DNA from: Lysinibacillus sp. KCTC 33748
Lineage (GTDB): Bacteria > Bacillota > Bacilli > Bacillales_A > Planococcaceae
NCBI RefSeq assembly: GCF_002237755.1
Contig: NZ_MWSJ01000031.1
Coordinates: 1-60,255 of the forward strand
Reading direction: 5' to 3'
Length of the DNA: 60,255 bases
Shown: positions 25,091-33,129 of the stretch, one piece after another
How positions within the stretch are numbered: the first letter of the stretch is position 1
Layout: the number at the start of each line of letters is the position of its first letter
Notes under the pieces: generated by a model
Told to the model about the DNA's origin: nothing
The model's input: the letters and a program-made list of their open reading frames with translations, nothing else
Databases searched by the model: none
Program-made: the position numbers and the translations under genes

Positions 25091-25115
25091 ATTTGTTATG
25101 TTTTATTATCAAAAC

Positions 25116-25350
25116 TTATGTACTGCTTATACCAAAGAAGACATTCGTGTAAATACAGTATGCCCGAGATCCATCGACACACCCCTACTCTCTGAAGTAG
25201 ATGCTCAAAAAAAAAGAATATTTAGCTGCCCTTCATCCACAAGGCCGACTTGGTAAACTAGCAAAAGCTGTGCTAGTTTTAGCAAGCGATGATGCAAGCT
25301 TTGTCAACGGCACTACCCCACTTGTTGATGGTAGGTATACAGCTCAATAG
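25116..25350 (+). pseudogene. Short-chain dehydrogenase, C-terminal fragment with frameshift
   Basis: It encodes YTKEDIRVNTVCPRSIDTPL then, after a shift in a run of nine A's near 25208, EYLAALHPQGRLGKLAKAVL and ASDDASFVNGTTPLVDGRYT before a TAG. This is the unmistakable last third of a classical SDR (RVNTVCPG-like, ASDDASFVNG, VDGG-like). The Rossmann and active-site parts are absent; the fragment begins 25 bp after the terminator of the PLA2-like gene. It is a remnant cut off by a rearrangement. Confidence 0.85.
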
Positions 25351-25450
25351 TGTTGTAGCATTTAAATATGGTCTGAATTTAGATCATTTTTTCTCTCAAA
25401 TTCAAAAAAATGTTATATGATAAATGAAATATAATAGAAGGAGTTGGCTA

Positions 25451-25507
25451 ATGATGATCTTCTCACCATTATTTGAACATGATGTACCTGAAGTGATTCT
25501 CCCTTAA
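25451..25507 (+). CDS. Putative 18-residue leader peptide upstream of the EamA transporter
   Basis: The frame encodes MMIFSPLFEHDVPEVILP and is preceded by GAAGGAG 7 bases from the ATG, a full-strength ribosome site. Its stop codon lies in the first arm of the 25502-25534 hairpin, and the transporter start is 61 bp further on. This is the layout of translation-attenuation leader peptides. A possible -10 box TATAAT lies at 25430-25435 without a clear -35. It could also be a chance frame left by the neighbouring rearrangement. Confidence 0.45.
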   Translation: MMIFSPLFEHDVPEVILP

Positions 25508-25563
25508 CGGAGAATCTTCATATCTCCGTTAAGGACAAAAATTGTCTAGAGATAACGGAGGGG
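25502..25563 (+). promoter_or_regulatory. Competing hairpins masking the EamA ribosome site
   Basis: A perfect 12-bp stem is formed by CCTTAACGGAGA (25502-25513) and TCTCCGTTAAGG (25523-25534). The second arm can instead pair with TAACGGAG (25553-25560), which is part of the Shine-Dalgarno region GGAGGGG (25557-25563) of the transporter gene. The two pairings exclude each other, so the RNA can expose or hide the ribosome site. There is no U-tract, so it is not a plain terminator. Confidence 0.55.
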
Positions 25564-25568
25564 AAAAC

Positions 25569-26438
25569 ATGAAAAAAACCTTAGTAGGTTCCTTATATTT
25601 ATCACTTGCTGCTAGTATTTGGGGCGGCATGTATGTAGTCGTTAAAGTAGTTGTCGATACTATACCACCTTTAGAATTAGTATGGCTACGCTATATGATT
25701 GCCATCATCGCGTTGTTCATCATCGGCACTATGACAAAACAATCTTGGCGAATCGAAAAACGGGACTGGCTGTTAATCTTTATGATTGGGCTCATCGGAA
25801 ATACAATTTCTATCGTCGCCCAAGAAATAGGTACTATGCTATCTACTGCTCAAATGGGCGCCATCATTACAGCAACGACACCAGCATTTATGGTTGTATT
25901 TGCGAGATTCATTTTAAAAGAAAAAATTACGTTAAAAAAAGCTGTTTCTATTATTCTAGCGACATTCGGAGTCTACATGATCGTAGGTCGAGCACATATC
26001 GATTCCTCCTATCAATTAGGGGGTGTTGCTCTGCTAATCGCTGCCCTCACCTGGTCATTAATGTCCGTTCTTATTAAACGTATACCGGAGCATTATTCAC
26101 AAATCGTTGTCACAAGCTACGGAACACTTGTCGCTATCATTGTTTTAACACCTTTAGCCATACCACGACTACTAAAGTTAGACTTCCATGCTATGGTAGA
26201 ACCATCCATCTGGGGTGGCCTACTCTACTTAGGCGTCATCTCTACAGCGTGCGGCTTCTTACTGTGGAACCGTGGATTACAGATGCTCAATGCCGCAAGT
26301 GGCGGTCTATTTTTCTTCTTTCAACCAATCGTCGGCACCTTCCTAGGATGGCTATTACTAGGCGAACAAATCGGCGTATCCTTTTGGGTTGGCACTGTAT
26401 TAATCTTTAGTGGCGTACTATTGGTTATTCGCGAATAA
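25569..26438 (+). CDS. EamA-family (drug/metabolite) transporter
   Basis: A 289-residue membrane protein with about ten helices in two repeated EamA halves: LYLSLAASIWGGMYVVVKVV ... PPLELVWLRY at the start of half 1, and GVALLIAALTWSLMSVLIKR, then LLYLGVISTACGFLLWNRGL, in half 2. Members export amino acids, nucleosides or drugs; the substrate is not predictable. The ATG at 25569 follows CGGAGGGG by 5 bases. Its translation may be controlled by the upstream leader peptide and hairpins. A good terminator follows. Confidence 0.9.
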   Translation: MKKTLVGSLYLSLAASIWGGMYVVVKVVVDTIPPLELVWLRYMIAIIALFIIGTMTKQSWRIEKRDWLLIFMIGLIGNTISIVAQEIGTMLSTAQMGAIITATTPAFMVVFARFILKEKITLKKAVSIILATFGVYMIVGRAHIDSSYQLGGVALLIAALTWSLMSVLIKRIPEHYSQIVVTSYGTLVAIIVLTPLAIPRLLKLDFHAMVEPSIWGGLLYLGVISTACGFLLWNRGLQMLNAASGGLFFFFQPIVGTFLGWLLLGEQIGVSFWVGTVLIFSGVLLVIRE

Positions 26439-26446
26439 GCATACGG

Positions 26447-26480
26447 AAAGCTGAATGATTTCTATCATTCAGCTTTTTAT
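26447..26480 (+). terminator. Terminator of the EamA gene
   Basis: AAAGCTGAATGAT pairs with ATCATTCAGCTTT around TTCT, followed by TTAT. Confidence 0.88.
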
Positions 26481-26501
26481 TAGAATTTATTTACTTAATG
26501 A

Positions 26502-26590
26502 GGTTCAGTTCAAACGATTGGGCGACTCCGTCGTGACCAACACACTTTGGCTCGCTTCGTTTTCGAACATAAAACATCTATTGCCCCAAG
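26502..26590. repeat. Degenerate copy of repeat family A
   Basis: GGTTCAGTTCAAACGATTGG then GCGACTCCGTCG and CATAAAACATC follow the order seen in the 4482-4666 element but with many changes. Nothing else is seen in this gap. Confidence 0.35.
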
Positions 26591-26671
26591 CCCCCCTATA
26601 AAAAAATTTAGCTACATTGATTGACCCTCCCCTTACAGGAAGCATTATAGTTAAAACAGGAGGTGATTATT

Positions 26672-27469
26672 ATGCTTACAATTGGTGAGTTTTCGAAAAT
26701 ATCCCATCTCAAATTGAAGACTCTTCGCTACTATGATGAAATCGGACTTTTAAAACCTGCTTTCATAGACGCCAAAAACAACTATCGCTATTATAATATT
26801 TCTCAATTGGAAACAGCTTTATTGATTGCACGCTTAAAAGGCTATTTATTTTCATTGGAAGAAATTAAGGTTATTTTTGCTAATTTGGAGGATGCCGAAC
26901 TTCTTAACTCTAAAATGAAAGCCAAACAAGAAAGTCTGACACAACAGATTACATTTTATTCTTCGTTGTCCAAAAAGTTAAAACATGATATTCAACTATT
27001 AGAGGAAGAGAAAAATATTATGGGTTATTTAGATCAGATTGAGATTAAACTTGTTGATCACTTAACCTATCCTATCTTTTCTCAACGAAAACAAATAAAT
27101 ACCGCTGATTTTCTAAAACACTTTAATGAGTTGTTTAGTAAAATTTTGTTTGAAAATCTATCACCTATTGCCAAGCCACTTGCTATTTTCCATAGTTCAG
27201 AATATGAACCTGAAAATTATGATGTAGAAATTGCGATTCCCCTTGCAATAGCCACCAATATTACAAAAGTGTTTAATCCTGGTCTTTGCGCAATGGCTAC
27301 GCTTATTGGCTCTTACGATGAATTACCTTCTATTCATACAAAGCTGCATGTTTGGATTGATGAAAATAACTATAAACTGAACGGTGCTCCGTTTGAAATT
27401 TACAAAACGAACCCCTATAGCACACCAGAGGAGAATCATATTACAGAAGTATATTTCCCCATCAAATAA
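26672..27469 (+). CDS. MerR-family regulator with GyrI-like effector domain
   Basis: A 265-residue protein. The N-terminal MerR DNA-binding domain reads LTIGEFSKISHLKLKTLRYY followed by DEIGLLKP, then a coiled-coil linker (KMKAKQESLTQQITFYSSLS). The C-terminal 150 residues, ending YFPIK, resemble the GyrI-like/BmrR effector domain that binds hydrophobic drugs. AGGAGGTG precedes the ATG at 26672 by 6 bases, which decides against the GTG at 26663. It lies 20 bp before a membrane methyltransferase-like gene and is probably co-transcribed with it. Confidence 0.88.
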   Translation: MLTIGEFSKISHLKLKTLRYYDEIGLLKPAFIDAKNNYRYYNISQLETALLIARLKGYLFSLEEIKVIFANLEDAELLNSKMKAKQESLTQQITFYSSLSKKLKHDIQLLEEEKNIMGYLDQIEIKLVDHLTYPIFSQRKQINTADFLKHFNELFSKILFENLSPIAKPLAIFHSSEYEPENYDVEIAIPLAIATNITKVFNPGLCAMATLIGSYDELPSIHTKLHVWIDENNYKLNGAPFEIYKTNPYSTPEENHITEVYFPIK

Positions 27470-27489
27470 AAAATGAAGGAGGATCTTAC

Positions 27490-28134
27490 ATGTATGGTAT
27501 TAGCAAGTCAACGATAAAAGAAAAGATTTTAATTTTAGTTGCTGAGATTATCTATTTAATCATTGCCTATTATTTACTTTTCATTACATATGACAAATCA
27601 GGCATTTCACTAGGGCTTTTTATTGCTTTAATTATTACAGCTTTACGATTAACAGCTATGATGTTTTTATGGTTGCCTAGGGGTATTGCATGGCAAGAAG
27701 CCATCATGAATAGTCTAGCATTTGGGATTTATAATTTAGGTTTCCCCATTTTAATGATTACTAGTAATCAGGATCCAAACTTAACAGTACTTATTGTAGG
27801 CTGGATATTATTTTTAGGGGGCAGTATGTTAAACACAGTTTCAGAGTTACTTAGAAAACCGTTTAAAGACAATCCTAAAAACAAAGGTAAACTATATACA
27901 GGCGGTTTATTTAAATATGCGATTCATATTAATTATCTCGGAGATTGCCTTTGGGTACTAGGCTTAGCGCTAATCTCTAACAATATGTACAGTTTGCTAA
28001 TTCCTCTAGGTTTATTCTTAGTATTTATTTTTGGCTATATCCCAAAATCTGATGATTACCTACAAAACAAGTACGGAGAACCATTTACATTATATAAACA
28101 GACAACTAAAAAACTAATCCCTTTCATTTGGTAA
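27490..28134 (+). CDS. Membrane protein of the isoprenylcysteine methyltransferase / DUF1295 type
   Basis: A 214-residue protein with about six membrane helices. The C-terminal signature LYTGGLFKYAIHINYLGDCL and FGYIPKSDDYLQNKYGEPFT matches the ICMT/steroid 5-alpha-reductase-like superfamily (conserved Y.GLF...H..Y.GD and E..L...YG). Members methylate or reduce lipid-linked substrates; the reaction here is unknown. GGAGG precedes the ATG. It follows the MerR gene and is presumably its target. Confidence 0.72.
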   Translation: MYGISKSTIKEKILILVAEIIYLIIAYYLLFITYDKSGISLGLFIALIITALRLTAMMFLWLPRGIAWQEAIMNSLAFGIYNLGFPILMITSNQDPNLTVLIVGWILFLGGSMLNTVSELLRKPFKDNPKNKGKLYTGGLFKYAIHINYLGDCLWVLGLALISNNMYSLLIPLGLFLVFIFGYIPKSDDYLQNKYGEPFTLYKQTTKKLIPFIW

Positions 28135-28142
28135 GTAGTAAC

Positions 28143-28172
28143 AAGACCGTCTATTTATAGGTGGTCTTTTTT
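28143..28172 (+). terminator. Terminator of the merR-methyltransferase operon
   Basis: AAGACC-CTAT / ATAG-GGTCTT stem followed by TTTTTT. Confidence 0.85.
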
Positions 28173-28203
28173 AACTTCTTTCAACACGTTTTCTTATCGA
28201 TAA

Positions 28204-28235
28204 AAGAAAAAGCCTTCCCCTGCTAGGAGTAAGGC
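28204..28235 (-). terminator. Terminator of the small-gene cluster
   Basis: On the minus strand GCCTTACTCCT pairs with AGGGGAAGGC, followed by TTTTTCTTTT. It starts 11 bp past the last stop codon. Confidence 0.75.
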
Positions 28236-28245
28236 ATATATGCCT

Positions 28246-28482
28246 TCATATTTGTTTATTGAAGTTCTTTTTAATTAATTTTTTATTGGTGTTAGCAACT
28301 TCTATTAAATAAATCATACATAATGCTAAAAATAATAGAGACCACTCGATTTTTCCATATAAGAAAAGCGAATAGATAACAGCAATTACACAGTAACATA
28401 ATATAATGCTAGCAATAACTATTCCTTTTTTAATCACGTTATTATCATGAACTGGACGTTTTTTATGTGGGGTTTCTTCCAT
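28246..28482 (-). CDS. Small two-helix membrane protein (unrecognised)
   Basis: A 78-residue protein: basic N-terminus (MEETPHKKRPVHDNNVIKKG), two membrane helices (IVIASIILCYCVIAVIYSLF and WSLLFLALCMIYLIEVA) and a basic tail (NKKLIKKNFNKQI). AAGGAAGGA lies 6 bases before the ATG at 28482. It ends a run of three tiny minus-strand genes. No family is recognised. Confidence 0.65.
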   Translation of the reverse strand: MEETPHKKRPVHDNNVIKKGIVIASIILCYCVIAVIYSLFLYGKIEWSLLFLALCMIYLIEVANTNKKLIKKNFNKQI

Positions 28483-28505
28483 AATAAATCCTTCCTTCTT
28501 ATGTT

Positions 28506-28784
28506 TTATGTATTCTTCAACTTTGCTGAAACACAATTTCCAATTTCTTCCTCAGACATAAAATAATACTTACCTTTATCTGTTAACGTTACATTCACAT
28601 ACCCAAGTTTATCTTCATCTGAATAGTCTTCCCCATGTATCTACCCGAAGCTTTTCAACATAAATGTCCCATGTATTTCTTCTTTCGATATATCTTTAGT
28701 TTTCTTAGGAAAAAGAATTTCTTTTCTTCCATTTTTAACTTCTTCCAAAATTTCCACTTCTACATCATTCATCTCAAAAATCAT
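28506..28784 (-). pseudogene. Small hypothetical protein interrupted by an in-frame TAG
   Basis: GGAGGTG precedes the ATG at 28784. The frame encodes 47 codons (MIFEMNDVEVEILEEVKNGR...MLKSFG), then a TAG at 28641-28643, and continues in the same frame for 45 more sense codons (IHGEDYSDEDKLGYVNVTLT...KLKNT) to a TAA at 28506. The downstream half is as protein-like as the first, so one 92-residue gene with a nonsense change is the simplest reading. A functional 47-residue product or read-through cannot be excluded. The family is not recognised. Confidence 0.65.
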
Positions 28785-28845
28785 TAACACCTCCAAAATA
28801 CCTATATATATAATAGTGCAACTGGAATGTATTGTCATTACCAAT

Positions 28846-29016
28846 TCAGCACTCGAATACTATCATCACAATATATAATTCATTTGCTGTTTCTGTAGGT
28901 TGATGATAACTGAATACTATATTGTTAACTTCGTGACTTTTTGCATTTTTAATGGCATCATTCACTTTCTTTTCTAATCCCAAGAGATCATCTGATTCAT
29001 AAAATTTAACCTCCAA
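28846..29016 (-). CDS. Small protein resembling sporulation protein Cse60
   Basis: A 56-residue protein starting at a TTG preceded by GAGGTGG: EVKFYESDDLLGLEKKVNDA, then HEVNNIVFSYHQPTETANEL and YIVMIVFEC. The pattern (short strand, D/E-rich helix LEKKVNDAIK, I-V-F-S strand, then a Y..MIV strand) is that of the Cse60 family of tiny Bacillales proteins. The function is unknown. It is first of the three tiny genes. The assignment rests on pattern memory only. Confidence 0.5.
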   Translation of the reverse strand: MEVKFYESDDLLGLEKKVNDAIKNAKSHEVNNIVFSYHQPTETANELYIVMIVFEC

Positions 29017-29250
29017 TAATCCACCTCATCTTTCAAGTTTACTAAAATGATATGTGCGGATGATTTACTAAATTCATGATCATGTTTTAAAAGAGTTAGA
29101 GGAAAAATCTGTTTCGGTATTCAACCAAACTTTACAGGCTAGTGGGGCTAATCATCAAAAACGTTAGAAACCATTGCTATAGCAAGATTCCCCAACCACA
29201 TTATGCTATACTATTTCTATTATCGAAATATTTGAAAAGAGGGATGCTAA

Positions 29251-30633
29251 ATGATAAATGTACAGCAGTTAGATGCGTATTTCACAGAACATCGCGAGGC
29301 ACACTTAAATGAATTAAATGAATTTTTACGTATTCCAAGTATTAGTTCTTTATCTGAGCATAAGGGCGATATACAAAATGCCGCAGAGTGGCTAGCGAAC
29401 GCTTTTAAAAAGCTAAATCTTGAGAATATCTCTATTACGCAAACTGCAGGTCACCCTGTTGTTTATGCTGATTGGTTACACGCCGAGGGTAAACCAACTA
29501 TTCTATTTTATGGTCATTACGATGTACAACCTGTTGACCCATTAAATTTATGGGAAACAGAGCCATTCAACCCTACGATTCGTGACAACAAATTGTTTGC
29601 TCGCGGTGCTAGTGACGATAAAGGACAAGTGTTTATGCACCTGAAAATGATTGAAGCATTATTTGCGACAACTGGCACTTTACCAGTGAACGTGAAGTTC
29701 ATCTATGAAGGTGAAGAAGAGATTGGTAGCCCTAACCTTCCTGCCTATGTTGAAGAACATAAAGAGAAACTAGCCGCAGACTTAATTTTGATCTCTGATA
29801 CAGGTTTATATGGTCCTGGTAAGCCTGCTGTATGCTATGGTTTACGTGGCTTAACAGGGGTTCAAATTGATGTTCGTGGTGCTAAAGGTGACCTTCACTC
29901 TGGTCTTTACGGTGGCGGTGTACAAAACGCTATTCATGCATTAGCTGACATTTTAGCCTCTTTCCGTGATGAGCATGGAACAATTCAAGTAGAGGGTTTC
30001 TACGACAACGTTTTACCATTAACGGAAGAAGAACGCGAAGCTTACAGTGCACTTGGTTTTGATGAAGAATCCGTGAAGGAAGAAGTTGGCGTGAAGGAAT
30101 TATTCGGTGAAGCTGGTTATTCCTATTTAGAACGTACTTGGGCGCGCCCAACATTAGAGGTCAATGGTGTGTTTGGAGGCTTTTCTGGCGAAGGCATTAA
30201 AACAGTGCTTCCTGCTGAAGCTAGCGCAAAAATCACATGCCGTCTTGTGCCAAATCAAGAGCCAGATGAAATTGTAGCACTTTTAAAAGCGCATATTGAA
30301 AAACATAAACCAACTGGCGTTGAAGTGACGATTTCTGAATTTGATAAAGGACGTCCATTCTTAACACCATTTGATCATCCATTTATCCAAGCTGCCGGTC
30401 ACTCATACGAAAAAGTATATAATGTACCAACTGCTTACACACGTGGCGGAGGATCCATCCCTATCGTCGCTGCCTTTGATGAAATTTTAGAATTACCAGT
30501 AGTGCTAATGGGCTTCGGCTTATCAAGTGAAAACTTCCATGCACCAAATGAGCACTTCCATTTAGAAAACTTCGATAAAGGCTTACGTGTTTTAAGTGAT
30601 TATTTATTTGAGGTTGCTGAATTACAAAAATAA
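29251..30633 (+). CDS. M20-family dipeptidase
   Basis: A 460-residue zinc peptidase. The metal ligands are in FYGHYDVQPVDP (His and Asp), ARGASDDKGQVFMHL (bridging Asp) and YEGEEEIGSPNLP (Glu-Glu general base and ligand). The lid/dimerisation domain has DLHSGLYGGGVQNAIHAL, and the final ligand is in SSENFHAPNEHF. It acts in the cytoplasm on dipeptides or carnosine-like substrates. AAGAGGG precedes the ATG. It is a single gene with its own terminator. The 210-bp gap upstream shows only a short fragment of open frame. Confidence 0.92.
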   Translation: MINVQQLDAYFTEHREAHLNELNEFLRIPSISSLSEHKGDIQNAAEWLANAFKKLNLENISITQTAGHPVVYADWLHAEGKPTILFYGHYDVQPVDPLNLWETEPFNPTIRDNKLFARGASDDKGQVFMHLKMIEALFATTGTLPVNVKFIYEGEEEIGSPNLPAYVEEHKEKLAADLILISDTGLYGPGKPAVCYGLRGLTGVQIDVRGAKGDLHSGLYGGGVQNAIHALADILASFRDEHGTIQVEGFYDNVLPLTEEEREAYSALGFDEESVKEEVGVKELFGEAGYSYLERTWARPTLEVNGVFGGFSGEGIKTVLPAEASAKITCRLVPNQEPDEIVALLKAHIEKHKPTGVEVTISEFDKGRPFLTPFDHPFIQAAGHSYEKVYNVPTAYTRGGGSIPIVAAFDEILELPVVLMGFGLSSENFHAPNEHFHLENFDKGLRVLSDYLFEVAELQK

Positions 30634-30640
30634 AATAAAG

Positions 30641-30674
30641 AAATCCCCTCGTCTATTTTAACGGGGGGATTTTG
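30641..30674. terminator. Bidirectional terminator between dipeptidase and nitroreductase genes
   Basis: AAATCCCCTCG pairs with CGGGGGGATTT between two convergent genes, with TTTT or AAAGAAA-type tracts on each side. Confidence 0.82.
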
Positions 30675-30679
30675 CTATG

Positions 30680-31252
30680 TTATTCTCCAAAAATCGTAAC
30701 GATATCTGCTGATTTTTTACGTTCTTTCCCTTTTGGTGCTTCATCAAAATAACCAACTTGTAGCATCGCAATCACGCGCTCACCCTGCTGAACCTTTAGG
30801 GCTTCACGGAATTTCGGATTATCAAGGAAACCAGGAGTTTTCCAGCATGAGCCGATTCCTTTATCCCAAGCTAGCAATTGAATATTTTGAATAAAAATAC
30901 TTGCCGCTCCGTAATCTTCTAATCGCTCTTTTTGTCGTGCATCCTCTGGAACGATTACAAATGCATAACCGCCTGGTAATGTGAATTTCGTCATTTGCTT
31001 CGCTAAATCTTCACTTGAAAGTTCCTGCCATTTTGGTATCGCTATATCGCGCAATAAATTATGAAGAGCCGATAACTCCTCACCACAAGCAACGACTAAA
31101 CGCCAAGGCTCACGATTACCGTGATTCGGTGCCCATACCGCATCGTCAATAATAGCCATTAAATCTTCACGCTCTACTGGCTGGCCATTAAATTTTTTAA
31201 TAGAACGACGCTCAATAATCGCATCCCTTACAGATAAAACTTGTTCACTCAT
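30680..31252 (-). CDS. Nitroreductase family protein, YdjA-like
   Basis: A 190-residue FMN enzyme. AIIERRSIKKFNGQPVERED holds the RRS phosphate-binding motif; DDAVWAPNHGNREPWRLVV is the W-x-P-x-x-G-N-x-x-P-W family signature; and YGAASIFIQNIQLLAWDKGI with GSCWKTPGF completes the active site. Such proteins reduce nitroaromatics or quinones with NAD(P)H, or have unknown natural substrates. AAGGAG precedes the ATG. It is a single gene. Confidence 0.9.
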   Translation of the reverse strand: MSEQVLSVRDAIIERRSIKKFNGQPVEREDLMAIIDDAVWAPNHGNREPWRLVVACGEELSALHNLLRDIAIPKWQELSSEDLAKQMTKFTLPGGYAFVIVPEDARQKERLEDYGAASIFIQNIQLLAWDKGIGSCWKTPGFLDNPKFREALKVQQGERVIAMLQVGYFDEAPKGKERKKSADIVTIFGE

Positions 31253-31347
31253 ATACTCATATCTCCTTCTATAACACTGCTAGTATTAAATTTATATATC
31301 CTCCTTCACATTATCATAAAATGATGGGCTTTAAAACTACTATCACT

Positions 31348-31842
31348 TTAAGCAAAACTATCATCAATATGAATATAATAATAAGTCATGCTTGGCGTAT
31401 AGGCTGTGGAATCTTCATAAAAATAAGATCGATTAATACTATCTGAAGTGTGTGCATTAACATAAGGAATACCATTTTGAATACTAGTCACAATGACAGA
31501 ATGGTCAACTCTCCCATCCCCTTGAAAATCATAAAAAATAATATCTCCAAGCTCTAATTCTTCGGCAGACTGAACCCGCCTTCCCTTTAACCCAGTCATT
31601 GAGCCTTCCAAATACCATCTAAGGGAATGTGCCACCGACCAGCTAAAGCTCCAATTCCCATGCTGAAGCCACCAACCTTTCCCTCTGTTTGGAGCCCCCC
31701 GCATAGGCGCTCCCCCCGCAAGTAAACATTGAGATATATAGTTCGTACAATCAACAGTAAAATTCGGAAACGCTGGATTACGCCTGTTCCACCACAAGTT
31801 CGCATACTGCACAGCGGCCTGTCTGTTATACATTTTTGCCAC
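31348..31842 (-). CDS. Amidase-domain (Amidase_6) cysteine hydrolase
   Basis: A 164-residue protein matching the putative amidase domain common in Bacillales: NRQAAVQYANLWWNRRNPAF, then DCTNYISQCLLAGG with the catalytic Cys, KGWWLQHG, GDIIFYDFQGDGRVDHSVIV with the catalytic His, and YVNAHTSDS. No signal peptide is present, unlike many wall hydrolases. The GTG at 31842 is chosen because AAGGAGGG sits 6 bases upstream. A role in peptidoglycan or spore-wall processing is inferred. It is a single gene. Confidence 0.85.
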   Translation of the reverse strand: MAKMYNRQAAVQYANLWWNRRNPAFPNFTVDCTNYISQCLLAGGAPMRGAPNRGKGWWLQHGNWSFSWSVAHSLRWYLEGSMTGLKGRRVQSAEELELGDIIFYDFQGDGRVDHSVIVTSIQNGIPYVNAHTSDSINRSYFYEDSTAYTPSMTYYYIHIDDSFA

Positions 31843-32013
31843 ACTCACCCTCCTTATGTTCAACATATGTATAAAGGGATCTTTCTATTAGCTAGGTCCT
31901 TATTCATAAAAATGTCGAAAGTGGTCTTATTTGGCACTATCTTTGCTAGTTTTTGCTACAATAAGGGTAAGGAATTATAGATATTTATTTTATGATCAGA
32001 AGGGATGTTGAAT

Positions 32014-33036
32014 GTGAAGCAGCATGCTGAGAAAGAAATTATACAACCTACTCTTTTATGCGATAAAAAAGGCAATTTAAATCCAGCTGCCATCGGATTT
32101 GCACGCAAACCTCTTATAAACAGCAATTTAAGTGGCCATATCATGCGCAAAAAGAAATGGAATTATTGGTGTGTCTACGGTGATGAGATTATCTTCTCTG
32201 CTACTATTAGCCATCTAGACTACGCAGCGGTCTGCTTCGTCTATTTCCTCGAATATGAAACACAGCGCTACTTTGAAAAAACAATTATAGTTCCATTGGG
32301 CGGAAAATTAAAAATGCCAACACAGGTGCTAGATTCAGTAACCTTCAAAAATAGTGAAATGATGATCGATATGACATATGTACAAAATGAAACCCAGCTA
32401 TCCGTTTCGATCCCAGACTTTGATGGAGATACTTTATGTGCAAAGCTTATCATTCAACATCCGCCTACAGACGAGTCATTGAATGTAGTCATCCCTTGGA
32501 ACCGTAAAACATTCCAATTTACAGGGAAGCATCACACACTTCCTACTTCTGGTTTTGTGTCAATTGGTGCTCGCCGCTTTACATTTTCTCCTGAGGAAAA
32601 CTTCTCTGTACTAGAATACAGTCGTGGCGTTTGGCCGCGTCAGTCCACATGGACTTGGGGAATGGCCTCACAGCGAGTTCGAGGCAGACGAATCGGACTC
32701 AACTTAGGCGGTAAATGGACAGACGGCACTGGAATGACCGAAAATGCTGTTTTCGTTGAAGGCAAAATGACAAAAATACATGAAGATGTACTGTTCAATT
32801 ATAATCAAGAGGATTTAATGCAACGGTGGAAAATTAAAACTAAATTCACGAACCAAGTTTCATTAACATTCTCCCCATTCTACGAGCGTGTTGCCGTCAC
32901 AAAAGCTGGCCTCGTAAAATCTGAAGTACACCAAATGTTTGGCTACTACGACGGCACCGTATTACTAGACAACGGCGAAACACTTGTCATCAAGCAAATG
33001 CTAGGCAGTATCGAAGAGAATCGCGTTAAGTGGTAA
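32014..33036 (+). CDS. DUF2804 family protein
   Basis: A protein of about 340 residues belonging to DUF2804: EIIQPTLLCDKKGNLNPAAI near the start, then ARKPL, and late motifs VWPRQSTWTWGMASQRVRGR and LNLGGKWTDGTGMTENAVFV. The fold is probably lipocalin-like beta structure (hydroxyneurosporene synthase-like), and the function is unknown. The ATG at 32005 abuts the Shine-Dalgarno AGAAGGG, which is too close; the GTG at 32014 has correct spacing and is used here. There is no signal peptide or membrane helix. Confidence 0.85.
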   Translation: MKQHAEKEIIQPTLLCDKKGNLNPAAIGFARKPLINSNLSGHIMRKKKWNYWCVYGDEIIFSATISHLDYAAVCFVYFLEYETQRYFEKTIIVPLGGKLKMPTQVLDSVTFKNSEMMIDMTYVQNETQLSVSIPDFDGDTLCAKLIIQHPPTDESLNVVIPWNRKTFQFTGKHHTLPTSGFVSIGARRFTFSPEENFSVLEYSRGVWPRQSTWTWGMASQRVRGRRIGLNLGGKWTDGTGMTENAVFVEGKMTKIHEDVLFNYNQEDLMQRWKIKTKFTNQVSLTFSPFYERVAVTKAGLVKSEVHQMFGYYDGTVLLDNGETLVIKQMLGSIEENRVKW

Positions 33037-33129
33037 TAACTTAATTGCTTACTATACTCTTTTCATACTGGGATTTAACGCACTGAATTGCGCACCCTCA
33101 GCGCGTTAAATCCGAAAAGTCTATGAATA

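Noticed and set aside
25502..25534. Simple terminator before the EamA gene
   Set aside because: The stem is perfect but is followed by GGACAAAAATTG on the plus strand, with no U-tract.
28641..28643. Reassignment of TAG or TGA as sense codons, given four in-frame stops
   Set aside because: Housekeeping genes here (topB, helD, ABC-F) end normally with ordinary stops and have no internal ones; the broken frames are all accessory genes, so decay is simpler than recoding.
29075..29169. Short open plus-strand stretch ending ELEEKSVSVFNQTLQASGAN-HQKR
   Set aside because: It reads like a protein end, but it is preceded by stops, has no start, and is too short to assign; possibly a remnant.
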